NCBI RefSeq assembly: GCF_050947335.1 | Contig: NW_027473599.1 | Span: forward strand, 148,839 to 212,838 | DNA: 64,000 nt | Origin: Megachile rotundata | Taxonomy: Eukaryota; Arthropoda; Insecta; Hymenoptera; Megachilidae | Direction of reading: 5' to 3' | Shown: positions 46,092 through 58,200 of the stretch, one piece after another | Layout: each line of letters opens with the position of its first letter | How positions within the stretch are numbered: the first letter of the stretch is position 1 | Translations under genes and position numbers: made by a program | Notes under the pieces: generated by a model | Databases searched by the model: none | What the model was told of the DNA's origin: nothing | What the model saw: only the letters and a program-made list of their open reading frames with translations

Positions 46092-46589
46092 TATATGCAT
46101 AATATGGCTAATAATATGAGTTAGATTGATAATAATAAGAGTAATAACTACAGTAATTGTCGTTCTATCGATCATATAAGCATAATAAGGCTAATAATAT
46201 GAGTTAGAGTGATAATACTAAGAGTAGTGAGTATAGTAATTCTCATTCTATCGATCATATAAGCATAATATGGCTAATAATATGAGTTAGATTGATAATA
46301 ATAAGAGTAATGAGTATAGTAATTGTAGTTCTATCGATCATTTAAGCATAATATGGCTAATAATATGAGTTAGATTGATGATAATAAGAGTAATGAGTAT
46401 AGTAATTGTAGTTCTATCGATCATATCTGCACAATATGGTTAATAATATGAGTTAGATTGATAATAATAAGAGTAGTAAGTATAGTATTTGTCGTTCTAT
46501 CGATCATATAAGCATAATATGGCTAATAATATGAGTTAGATTGATAATACTAAGAGTAGCGAGTATAGTAATTCTCGTTCTATCGATCA
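46092..46589. repeat. Six-monomer (498-bp) block present here, absent from the related 53.9-kb region
   Basis: 44269-46091 matches 52155-53977 at an offset of 7886, and sequence after about 46590 matches at 7388. The difference is six monomers. The block (from 'catatatgc' through a 'gagtagcgag' monomer) is itself a copy of about 44764-45261, 16 monomers upstream ('gagtagcgag' at 45226 and 46554). It was either gained here or lost at 53.9 kb. Confidence 0.75.
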
Positions 46590-46625
46590 TATAAGCATAA
46601 TATGGCTAATAATATGAGTTAGATT

Positions 46626-46708
46626 GATAATAATAAGAGTAATAACTACAGTAATTGTCGTTCTATCGATCATATAAGCATAATAAGGCTAATAATATGA
46701 GTTAGAGT
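46626..46708. repeat. Representative class T4 monomer (21C, 24C, 61A, 82G)
   Basis: This class is marked by 'aataactacag', 'ataataagg' and the 3' end 'gttagagt'. It is normally followed by a T5 monomer or by a T2-like one with 'attgtcg'. The fixed order of T4 and T5 shows that blocks of several monomers are copied together rather than single monomers. Confidence 0.8.
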
Positions 46709-47289
46709 GATAATACTAAGAGTAGTGAGTATAGTAATTGTCGTTCTATCGATCATATAAGCATAATATGGCTAATAATATGATATAGATTGATAATAAT
46801 AAGAGTAATAAGTATAGTATTTGTCGTTCTATCGATCATGTATGCATAATATGGCTAATAATACGAGTTAGATTGATAATAATAAGAGTACTAAGTATAG
46901 TAATTGTCGTTCTATCGATCATTTAAGCATAATATGGCTAATAATATGAGTTAGATTGATAATACTAAGAGTAGTGAGTATAGTAGTTCTCGTTCCATCG
47001 ATCATATAAGCATAATATGGCTAATAATATGAGTTAGATTGATAATAATAAGAGTAATAAGTATAGTAATTGTCGTTCTATCGATCATATAAGCATAATA
47101 TGGCTAATAATATGAGTTAGATTGATAATACTAAGAGTAGTGAGTATAGTAATTCTCGTTCTATCGATCATATAAGCATAATATGGCTAATAATATGAGT
47201 TAGATTGATAATAATAAGAGTAATGAGTACAGTAATTGTAGTTCTATCGATCATATCGGCATAATATGGCTAATAATATGAGTTAGATT

Positions 47290-47372
47290 GATAATAATAA
47301 GAGTAATAAGTATAGTAATTGTCGTTCTATCGATCATATAAGCATAATATGGCTAATAATATGAGTTAGATT
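47290..47372. repeat. Representative consensus monomer (83 bp)
   Basis: This copy matches the majority base at every position as far as I can judge by eye. Landmarks in monomer numbering: a TAA/AAT-rich stretch at 1-31, 'gtcgttc' at 32-38, the palindrome 'atcgat' at 40-45 overlapping a GATC at 43-46, 'cataatatg' (near-palindrome) at 54-62, and 'taataatatgagt' at 65-77. Two CpG sites lie at 34-35 and 42-43. No base occurs three or more times in a row. 'taataatatgagt' (65-77) resembles 'taataataagagt' 21 bases downstream (3-15 of the next copy), which suggests an internal subrepeat. Confidence 0.9.
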
Positions 47373-47455
47373 GATAATACTAAGAGTAGTGAGTATAGTA
47401 ATTCTCGTTCTATCGATCATATAAGCATAATATGGCTAATAATATGAGTTAGATT
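47373..47455. repeat. Representative class T2 monomer (8C, 17G, 19G, 32C)
   Basis: This class is marked by 'gataatactaag', 'gtagtgag' and 'attctcg' in place of 'gataataataag', 'gtaataag' and 'attgtcg'. The four substitutions almost always travel together, so the class descends from one ancestral monomer. It recurs every few monomers throughout the window. Sub-variants carry 29G ('gtagttctcg', often with 'gttccatcg'), 20-21 'gcgag' instead of 'gtgag', or 43C ('tccatcat'). Confidence 0.85.
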
Positions 47456-47538
47456 GATAATAATAAGAGTAATGAGTACAGTAATTGTAGTTCTATCGAT
47501 CATATCGGCATAATATGGCTAATAATATGATATAGATT
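47456..47538. repeat. Representative class T3 monomer (19G, 24C, 34A, 51C, 52G)
   Basis: This class is marked by 'gtaatgag', 'attgtagttc' and usually 'catatcggc'. The example also has the 'tacag' form (24C) and the linked pair 76T/77A ('tgatatag') at its 3' end, which regularly precedes a class T6 monomer. Other T3 copies end in 'atggtgaat' (64T, 65G) followed by a monomer that starts 'cataat' (1C). The CpG at 34-35 is lost and a new one is gained at 51-52. Confidence 0.8.
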
Positions 47539-47621
47539 GATAATAATAAGAGTAATAAGTATAGTATTTGTCGTTCTATCGATCATGTAAGCATAATATG
47601 GCTAATAATACGAGTTAGATT
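47539..47621. repeat. Representative class T6 monomer (29T, 49G, 73C)
   Basis: This class is marked by 'gtatttgtcg', 'catgtaag' and 'aatacgag'. It almost always follows a monomer ending in the 'tgatatag' form and precedes one with 'catttaag', so the three form a fixed run. In this copy the next monomer is instead the 84-bp junction monomer. Confidence 0.8.
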
Positions 47622-47705
47622 GATAATAATAAAGAGTAATAAGTATAGTAATTGTCGTTCTATCGATCATATAAGCATAATATGGCTAATAATATGAGTT
47701 AGATT
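47622..47705. repeat. The only 84-bp monomer detected
   Basis: 'gataataataaagag' replaces 'gataataataagag'. Anchors are in the same 83-base phase from 21 up to 47580, the next anchor is at 47664 (84 bases on), and 63932 is still just one base out of the original phase. The extra base also makes one of the few runs of three identical bases. It is either a junction scar or a sequencing/assembly error. Confidence 0.9.
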
Positions 47706-48203
47706 GATAATACTAAGAGTAGTGAGTATAGTAATTCTCGTTCTATCGATCATATAAGCATAATATGGCTAATAATATGAGTTAGATTGATAATAATAAG
47801 AGTAATGAGTACAGTAATTGTAGTTCTATCGATCATATCGGCATAATATGGCTAATAATATGAGTTAGATTGATAATAATAAGAGTAATAAGTATAGTAA
47901 TTGTCGTTCTATCGATCATATAAGCATAATATGGCTAATAATATGAGTTAGATTGATAATACTAAGAGTAGTGAGTATAGTAATTCTCGTTCTATCGATC
48001 ATATAAGCATAATATGGCTAATAATATGAGTTAGATTGATAATAATAAGAGTAATGAGTACAGTAATTGTAGTTCTATCGATCATATCGGCATAATATGG
48101 CTAATAATATGATATAGATTGATAATAATAAGAGTAATAAGTATAGTATTTGTCGTTCTATCGATCATGTAAGCATAATATGGCTAATAATACGAGTTAG
48201 ATT

Positions 48204-50460
48204 GATAATAATAAGAGTAATAAGTATAGTAATTGTCGTTCTATCGATCATTTAAGCATAATATGGGTAATAATATGAGTCAGATTGATAATAATAACAG
48301 TACTAAGTATAGTAATTGTCGTTCTATCGATAATATAAGCATAATATGGCTAATAATATGAGTTAGATTGATAATACTAAGAGTAGTGAGTATAGTAGTT
48401 CTCGTTCCATCGATCATATAAGCATAATATGGCTAATAATATGAGTTAGATTGATAATAATAAGAGTAATGAGTATAGTAATTGTAGTTCTATCGATCAT
48501 ATCGGCATAATATGGCTAATAATATGATATAGATTGATAATAATAAGAGTAATAAGTATAGTATTTGTCGTTCTATCGATCATGTAAGCATAATATGGCT
48601 AATAATACGAGTTAGATTGATAATAATAAGAGTAATAAGTATAGTAATTGTCGTTCTATCGATCATTTAAGCATAATATGGCTAATAATATGAGTTAGAT
48701 TGATAATAGTAAGAGTAGTGAGTATAGTAGTTCTCGTTCCATCGATCATATAAGCATAATATGGCTAATAATATGAGTTAGATTGATAATACTAAGAGTA
48801 GTGAGTATAGTAATTCTCGTTCTATCGATCATATAAGCATAATATGGCTAATAATATGAGTTAGATTGATAATAATAAGAGTAATAACTACAGTAATTGT
48901 CGTTCTATCGATCATATAAGCATAATAAGGCTAATAATATGAGTTAGATTGATAATAATAAGAGTAATAAGTATAGTAATTGTCGTTCTCTCGATCATAT
49001 GAGCATAATATGGCTAATAATATGAGTTAGATTGATAGTAATAAGAGTAATAAGTATAGTAATTGTCGTTCTATCGATCATATAAGCATAATAAGGCTAA
49101 TAATATGAGTTAGAGTGATAATACTAAGAGTAGTGAGTATAGTAATTCTCATTCTATCGATCATATAAGCATAATATGGCTAATAATATGAGTTAGATTG
49201 ATAATAATAAGAGTAATGAGTATAGTAATTGTAGTTCTATCGATCATATCGGCATAATATGGTGAATAATATGAGTTAGATTCATAATAATAAGAGTAAT
49301 AAGTATAGTAATTGTCGTTCTATCGATCATATAAGCATAATATGGCTAATAATATGAGTTAGATTGATAATACTAAGAGTAGTGAGTATAGTAATTCTCG
49401 TTCTATCGATCATATAAGCATAATATGGCTAATAATATGAGTTAGATTGATAATAATAAGAGTAATAACTACAGTACTTGTCGTTCTATCGATCATATAA
49501 GCATAATAAGGCTAATAATATGAGTTAGATTGATAATAATAAGAGTAATAAGTATAGTAATTGTCGTTCTCTCGATCATATAAGCATAATATGGCTAATA
49601 ATATGAGTTAGAGTGATAATACTAAGAGTAGTGAGTATAGTAATTCTCATTCTATCGATCATTTAAGCATAATATGGCTAATAATATGAGTTAGATTGAT
49701 AATAATAACAGTAATAAGTATAGTAATTGTCGTTGTATCGATAATATAAGCATAATATGGCTAATAATATGAGTTAGATTGATAATACTAAGAGTAGTGA
49801 GTATAGTAATTCTCGTTCTATCCATCATATAAGCATAATATGGCTAATAATATGAGTTAGATTGATAATAATAAGAGTAATGAGTATAGTAATTGTAGTT
49901 CTATCGATCATATCTGCATAATATGGTTAATAATATGAGTTAGATTCATAATAATAAGAGTAATAAGTATAGTAATTGTCGTTCTATCGATCATATAAGC
50001 ATAATATGGCTAATAATATGAGTTAGATTGATAATACTAAGAGTAGTGAGTATAGTAATTCTCGTTCTATCGACCATATAAGCATAATATGGCTAATAAT
50101 ATGAGTTAGATTGATAGTAATAAGAGTAATAAGTATAGTAATTGTCGTTCTATCGATCATATAAGCATAATAAGGCTAATAATATGAGTTAGAGTGATAA
50201 TACTAAGAGTAGTGAGTATAGTAATTCTCATTCTATCGATCATATAAGCATAATATGGCTAATAATATGAGTTAGATTGATAATAATAAGAGTAATGAGT
50301 ATAGTAATTGTAGTTCTATCGATCATATCGGCATAATATGGTGAATAATATGAGTTAGATTCATAATAATAAGAGTAATAAGTATAGTAATTGTCGTTCT
50401 ATCGATCATATAAGCATAATATGGCTAATAATATGAGTTAGATTGATAATAATAAGAGTA
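48204..50460. repeat. Satellite segment shared with 40.6-42.9 kb and partly with 55-57 kb
   Basis: It belongs to the 47933-50460 copy of the 40.4-kb segment. It also matches 55010-56511 at an offset of 6806 (82 monomers). After about 49705 the match to the downstream region breaks, and resumes at 6640 (80 monomers) by 50461/57101, so the downstream region has two monomers fewer. No genes are present. Confidence 0.75.
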
Positions 50461-52154
50461 GTAAGTATAGTATTTGTCGTTCTATCGATCATATAAGCAT
50501 AATATGGCTAATAATATGAGTTAGATTGATAATAATAAGAGTAGTAAGTATAGTATTTGTCGTTCTATCGATCATATAAGCATAATATGGCTAATAATAT
50601 GAGTTAGATTGATAATAATAAGAGTAATAAGTATAGTAATTGTCGTTCTATCGATCATTTAAGCATAATATGGGTAATAATATGAGTCAGATTGATAATA
50701 ATAACAGTAATAAGTATAGTAATTGTCGTTCTATCGATCATATAAGCATAATATGGCTAATAATATGCGTTAGATTGATAATAATAAGAGTAATAAGTAT
50801 AGTAATTGTCGTTCTATCGATCATATAAGCATAATATGGCTAATAATATGAGTTAGATTGATAATACTAAGAGTAGTGAGTATAGTAATTCTCGTTCTAT
50901 CGATCATATATGCATAATATGGCTAATAATATGAGTTAGATTGATAATAATAAGAGTAATAACTACAGTAATTGTCGTTCTATCGATCATATAAGCATAA
51001 TAAGGCTAATAATATGAGTTAGAGTGATAATACTAAGAGTAGTGAGTATAGTAATTCTCATTCTATCGATCATATAAGCATAATATGGCTAATAATATGA
51101 GTTAGATTGATAATAATAAGAGTAATGAGTATAGTAATTGTAGTTCTATCGATCATTTAAGCATAATATGGCTAATAATATGAGTTAGATTGATGATAAT
51201 AAGAGTAATGAGTATAGTAATTGTAGTTCTATCGATCATATCTGCACAATATGGTTAATAATATGAGTTAGATTGATAATAATAAGAGTAGTAAGTATAG
51301 TATTTGTCGTTCTATCGATCATATAAGCATAATATGGCTAATAATTTGAGTTAGATTGATAATACTAAGAGTAGCGAGTATAGTAATTCTCGTTCTATCG
51401 ATCATATAAGCATAATATGGCTAATAATATGAGTTAGATTGATAATAATAAGAGTAATGAGTATAGTAATTGTAGTTCTATCGATCATATCGGCATAATA
51501 TGGCTAATAATATGATATAGATTGATAATAATAAGAGTAATAAGTATAGTATTTGTCGTTCTATCGATCATGTAAGCATAATATGGCTAATAATACGAGT
51601 TAGATTGATAATAATAAGAGTAATAAGTATAGTAATTGTCGTTCTATCGATCATTTAAGCATAGTATGGGTAATAATATGAGTCAGATTGATAATAATAA
51701 CAGTAATAAGTATAGTAATTGTCGTTCTATCGATAATATAAGCATAATATGGCTAATAATATGAGTTAGATTGATAATACTAAGAGTAATAAGTATAGTA
51801 ATTGTCGTTCTATCGATCATTTAAGCATAATATGGCTAATAATATGAGTTAGATTGATAATAGTAAGAGTAGTGAGTATAGTAGTTCTCGTTCCATCGAT
51901 CATATAAGCATAATATGGCTAATAATACGAGTTAGATTGATAATAATAAGAGTACTAAGTATAGTAATTGTCGTTCTATCGATCATTTAAGCATAATATG
52001 GCTAATAATATGAGTTAGATTGATAATACTAAGAGTAGTGAGTATAGTAGTTCTCGTTCCATCGATCATATAAGCATAATATGGCTAATAATATGAGTTA
52101 GATTGATAATACTAAGAGTAATAAGTATAGTAATTGTCGTTCTCTCGATCATAT
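50461..52154. repeat. Mosaic linker with hybrid monomers
   Basis: It begins with two successive 'gtagtaag/tatttg' monomers and includes a 'gagtagcgag' monomer at 51369, 21 monomers before the next at 53112. It holds two hybrid monomers (51773-51855 and 52105-52187) with a T2 left end ('gataatactaag') and a consensus centre ('gtaataag', 'attgtcg'), four monomers apart. A private change at 50767 ('tgcgtt' for 'tgagtt') removes one stop codon; see rejected items. Confidence 0.7.
51773..51855. repeat. Hybrid T2/consensus monomer
   Basis: 8C is present without the 17G, 19G and 32C that normally accompany it, and the 3' part has 'catttaag'. This fits a crossover or conversion tract edge between monomer positions 8 and 17. 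A second hybrid of the same kind at 52105-52187 continues with 'ctctcgatc'. Confidence 0.65.
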
Positions 52155-55100
52155 AAGCATAATATGGCTAATAATATGAGTTAGATTGATAATACTAAGA
52201 GTAGTGAGTATAGTAGTTCTCGTTCCATCGATCATATAAGCATAATATGGCTAATAATATGAGTTAGATTGATAATAATAAGAGTAATAAGTATAGTAAT
52301 TGTCGTTCTATCGATCATATAAGCATAATATGGCTAATAATATGAGTTAGATTGATAATACTAAGAGTAGTGAGTATAGTAATTCTCGTTCTATCGATCA
52401 TATAAGCATAATATGGCTAATAATATGAGTTAGATTGATAATAATAAGAGTAATGAGTACAGTAATTGTAGTTCTATCGATCATATCGGCATAATATGGC
52501 TAATAATATGAGTTAGATTGATAATAATAAGAGTAATAAGTATAGTAATTGTCGTTCTATCGATCATATAAGCATAATATGGCTAATAATATGAGTTAGA
52601 TTGATAATACTAAGAGTAGTGAGTATAGTAATTCTCGTTCTATCGATCATATATGCATAATATGGCTAATAATATGAGTTAGATTGATAATAATAAGAGT
52701 AATAACTACAGTAATTGTCGTTCTATCGATCATATAAGCATAATAAGGCTAATAATATGAGTTAGAGTGATAATACTAAGAGTAGTGAGTATAGTAATTC
52801 TCATTCTATCGATCATATAAGCATAATATGGCTAATAATATGAGTTAGATTGATAATAATAAGAGTAATGAGTATAGTAATTGTAGTTCTATCGATCATT
52901 TAAGCATAATATGGCTAATAATATGAGTTAGATTGATGATAATAAGAGTAATGAGTATAGTAATTGTAGTTCTATCGATCATATCTGCACAATATGGTTA
53001 ATAATATGAGTTAGATTGATAATAATAAGAGTAGTAAGTATAGTATTTGTCGTTCTATCGATCATATAAGCATAATATGGCTAATAATATGAGTTAGATT
53101 GATAATACTAAGAGTAGCGAGTATAGTAATTCTCGTTCTATCGATCATATAAGCATAATATGGCTAATAATATGAGTTAGATTGATAATAATAAGAGTAA
53201 TGAGTACAGTAATTGTAGTTCTATCGATCATATCGGCATAATATGGCTAATAATATGATATAGATTGATAATAATAAGAGTAATAAGTATAGTATTTGTC
53301 GTTCTATCGATCATGTAAGCATAATATGGCTAATAATACGAGTTAGATTGATAATAATAAGAGTAATAAGTATAGTAATTGTCGTTCTATCGATCATTTA
53401 AGCATAGTATGGGTAATAATATGAGTCAGATTGATAATAATAACAGTAATAAGTATAGTAATTGTCGTTCTATCGATAATATAAGCATAATATGGCTAAT
53501 AATATGAGTTAGATTGATAATACTAAGAGTAGTGAGTATAGTAGTTCTCGTTCCATCGATCATATAAGCATAATATGGCTAATAATATGAGTTAGATTGA
53601 TAATAATAAGAGTAATAACTACAGTAATTGTCGTTCTATCGATCATATAAGCATAATAAGGCTAATAATATGAGTTAGAGTGATAATACTAAGAGTAGTG
53701 AGTATTGTAATTCTCATTCTATCGATCATATAAGCATAATATGGCTAATAATATGAGTTAGATTGATAATAATAAGAGTAATGAGTATAGTAATTGTAGT
53801 TCTATCAATCATTTAAGCATAATATGGCTAATAATATGAGTTAGATTGATAATATTAACAGTAATAAGTATAGTAATTGTCGTTCTATCGATAATATAAC
53901 CATAATATGGCTAGTAATATGAGTTAGATTGATAATACTAAGAGTAGTGAGTATAGTAATTCTCGTTCTATCGATCATATAAGCATAATATGGCTAATAA
54001 TATGAGTTAGATTGATAATAATAAGAGTAATAACTACAGTAATTGTCGTTCTATCGATCATATAAGCATAATAAGGCTAATAATATGAGTTAGAGTGATA
54101 ATACTAAGAGTAGTGAGTATAGTAATTGTCGTTCTATCGATCATATAAGCATAATATGGCTAATAATATGATATAGATTGATAATAATAAGAGTAATAAG
54201 TATAGTATTTGTCGTTCTATCGATCATGTATGCATAATATGGCTAATAATACGAGTTAGATTGATAATAATAAGAGTACTAAGTATAGTAATTGTCGTTC
54301 TATCGATCATTTAAGCATAATATGGCTAATAATATGAGTTAGATTGATAATACTAAGAGTAGTGAGTATAGTAGTTCTCGTTCCATCGATCATATAAGCA
54401 TAATATGGCTAATAATATGAGTTAGATTGATAATAATAAGAGTAATAAGTATAGTAATTGTCGTTCTATCGATCATATAAGCATAATATGGCTAATAATA
54501 TGAGTTAGATTGATAATACTAAGAGTAGTGAGTATAGTAATTCTCGTTCTATCGATCATATAAGCATAATATGGCTAATAATATGAGTTAGATTGATAAT
54601 AATAAGAGTAATGAGTACAGTAATTGTAGTTCTATCGATCATATCGGCATAATATGGCTAATAATATGAGTTAGATTGATAATAATAAGAGTAATAAGTA
54701 TAGTAATTGTCGTTCTATCGATCATATAAGCATAATATGGCTAATAATATGAGTTAGATTGATAATACTAAGAGTAGTGAGTATAGTAATTCTCGTTCTA
54801 TCGATCATATAAGCATAATATGGCTAATAATATGAGTTAGATTGATAATAATAAGAGTAATGAGTACAGTAATTGTAGTTCTATCGATCATATCGGCATA
54901 ATATGGCTAATAATATGATATAGATTGATAATAATAAGAGTAATAAGTATAGTATTTGTCGTTCTATCGATCATGTAAGCATAATATGGCTAATAATACG
55001 AGTTAGATTGATAATAATAAGAGTAATAAGTATAGTAATTGTCGTTCTATCGATCATTTAAGCATAATATGGGTAATAATATGAGTCAGATTGATAATAA

Positions 55101-55227
55101 TAACAGTACTAAGTATAGTAATTGTCGTTCTATCGATAATATAAGCATAATATGGCTAATAATATGAGTTAGATTGATAATACTAAGAGTAGTGAGTATA
55201 GTAGTTCTCGTTCCATCGATCATATAA
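52155..55227. repeat. Downstream copy of the 44.3-48.4 kb region
   Basis: It matches 44269-46091 (offset 7886), then 46590-47621 (offset 7388), then 47633 onward (offset 6806). The offsets step down because it lacks the six-monomer block, the second seven-monomer unit and the inserted base. Shared rare forms are 'atcaatcat' near 45919 and 53807, and 'catgtatgc' at 46837 and 54225. Confidence 0.8.
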
Positions 55228-58200
55228 GCATAATATGGCTAATAATATGAGTTAGATTGATAATAATAAGAGTAATGAGTATAGTAATTGTAGTTCTATC
55301 GATCATATCGGCATAATATGGCTAATAATATGATATAGATTGATAATAATAAGAGTAATAAGTATAGTATTTGTCGTTCTATCGATCATGTAAGCATAAT
55401 ATGGCTAATAATACGAGTTAGATTGATAATAATAAGAGTAATAAGTATAGTAATTGTCGTTCTATCGATCATTTAAGCATAATATGGCTAATAATATGAG
55501 TTAGATTGATAATAGTAAGAGTAGTGAGTATAGTAGTTCTCGTTCCATCGATCATATAAGCATAATATGGCTAATAATATGAGTTAGATTGATAATACTA
55601 AGAGTAGTGAGTATAGTAATTCTCGTTCTATCGATCATATAAGCATAATATGGCTAATAATATGAGTTAGATTGATAATAATAAGAGTAATAACTACAGT
55701 AATTGTCGTTCTATCGATCATATAAGCATAATAAGGCTAATAATATGAGTTAGATTGATAATAATAAGAGTAATAAGTATAGTAATTGTCGTTCTCTCGA
55801 TCATATGAGCATAATATGGCTAATAATATGAGTTAGATTGATAGTAATAAGAGTAATAAGTATAGTAATTGTCGTTCTATCGATCATATAAGCATAATAA
55901 GGCTAATAATATGAGTTAGAGTGATAATACTAAGAGTAGTGAGTATAGTAATTCTCATTCTATCGATCATATAAGCATAATATGGCTAATAATATGAGTT
56001 AGATTGATAATAATAAGAGTAATGAGTATAGTAATTGTAGTTCTATCGATCATATCGGCATAATATGGTGAATAATATGAGTTAGATTCATAATAATAAG
56101 AGTAATAAGTATAGTAATTGTCGTTCTATCGATCATATAAGCATAATATGGCTAATAATATGAGTTAGATTGATAATACTAAGAGTAGTGAGTATAGTAA
56201 TTCTCGTTCTATCGATCATATAAGCATAATATGGCTAATAATATGAGTTAGATTGATAATAATAAGAGTAATAACTACAGTACTTGTCGTTCTATCGATC
56301 ATATAAGCATAATAAGGCTAATAATATGAGTTAGATTGATAATAATAAGAGTAATAAGTATAGTAATTGTCGTTCTCTCGATCATATAAGCATAATATGG
56401 CTAATAATATGAGTTAGAGTGATAATACTAAGAGTAGTGAGTATAGTAATTCTCATTCTATCGATCATTTAAGCATAATATGGCTAATAATATGAGTTAG
56501 ATTGATAATAATAAGAGTAATGAGTATAGTAATTGTAGTTCTATCGATCATATCGGCATAATATGGTGAATAATATGAGTTAGATTCATAATAATAAGAG
56601 TAATAAGTATAGTAATTGTCGTTCTATCGATCATATAAGCATAATATGGCTAATAATATGAGTTAGATTGATAATACTAAGAGTAGTGAGTATAGTAATT
56701 CTCGTTCTATCGACCATATAAGCATAATATGGCTAATAATATGAGTTAGATTGATAGTAATAAGAGTAATAAGTATAGTAATTGTCGTTCTATCGATCAT
56801 ATAAGCATAATAAGGCTAATAATATGAGTTAGAGTGATAATACTAAGAGTAGTGAGTATAGTAATTCTCATTCTATCGATCATATAAGCATAATATGGCT
56901 AATAATATGAGTTAGATTGATAATAATAAGAGTAATGAGTATAGTAATTGTAGTTCTATCGATCATATCGGCATAATATGGTGAATAATATGAGTTAGAT
57001 TCATAATAATAAGAGTAATAAGTATAGTAATTGTCGTTCTATCGATCATATAAGCATAATATGGCTAATAATATGAGTTAGATTGATAATAATAAGAGTA
57101 GTAAGTATAGTATTTGTCGTTCTATCGATCATATAAGCATAATATGGCTAATAATATGAGTTAGATTGATAATAATAAGAGTAGTAAGTATAGTATTTGT
57201 CGTTCTATCGATCATATAAGCATAATATGGCTAATAATATGAGTTAGATTGATAATAATAAGAGTAATAAGTATAGTAATTGTCGTTCTATCGATCATTT
57301 AAGCATAATATGGGTAATAATATGAGTCAGATTGATAATAATAACAGTAATAAGTATAGTAATTGTCGTTCTATCGATCATATAAGCATAATATGGCTAA
57401 TAATATGAGTTAGATTGATAATAATAAGAGTAATAAGTATAGTAATTGTCGTTCTATCGATCATATAAGCATAATATGGCTAATAATATGAGTTAGATTG
57501 ATAATACTAAGAGTAGTGAGTATAGTAATTCTCGTTCTATCGATCATATAAGCATAATATGGCTAATAATATGAGTTAGATTGATAATAATAAGAGTAAT
57601 GAGTACAGTAATTGTAGTTCTATCGATCATATCGGCATAATATGGCTAATAATATGATATAGATTGATAATAATAAGAGTAATAAGTATAGTATTTGTCG
57701 TTCTATCGATCATGTAAGCATAATATGGCTAATAATACGAGTTAGATTGATAATAATAAGAGTAATAAGTATAGTAATTGTCGTTCTATCGATCATTTAA
57801 GCATAATATGGCTAATAATATGAGTTAGATTGATAATAATAACAGTAATAAGTATAGTAATTGTCGTTCTATCGATAATATAAGCATAATATGGCTAATA
57901 ATATGAGTTAGATTGATAATACTATGAGTAGTGAATATAGTAATTCTCGTTCTATCGATCATATAAGCATAATATGGCTAATAATATGAGTTAGATTGAT
58001 GATAATAAGAGTAATGGGTATAGTAATTGTAGTTCTATCGATCATATAAGCAAAATATGGCTAATAATATGAGTTAGATTGATAATAATAAGAGAAATAA
58101 CTACAGTAATTGTCGTTCTATCGATCGTATAAGCATAATAAGGCTAATAATATGAGTTAGAGTGATAATACTAAGAGTAGTGAGTATTGTAATTCTCATT

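Larger units (their letters stand above)
47041..48203. repeat. Seven-monomer tandem duplication with a one-base insertion at its junction
   Basis: 47041-47621 is seven monomers in the order consensus, T2, T3, consensus, T2, T3, T6. 47622-48203 repeats the same order. The related region at about 54.4-55.0 kb has this run once. In the second unit the first monomer is 84 bp because of an extra a in the run at 47631-47633. Normally a T6 monomer is followed by one with 'catttaag'; here it is followed by the unit start with 'catataagc', which fixes the junction to this monomer. Confidence 0.9.

Noticed and set aside
47290..47372. Functional hairpin at 'cataatatg' or 'atcgat'
   Set aside because: The arms are only three or four bases and are broken in several common variant classes, so they are too short to call a structure.
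50640..50828. Open reading frame of 62 codons on the + strand
   Set aside because: It starts at a TTG inside ordinary satellite and exists because one private substitution at 50767 (tgcgtt for tgagtt) removes a stop. Its translation is just the repeat read in shifting frames, with no start context or domain.
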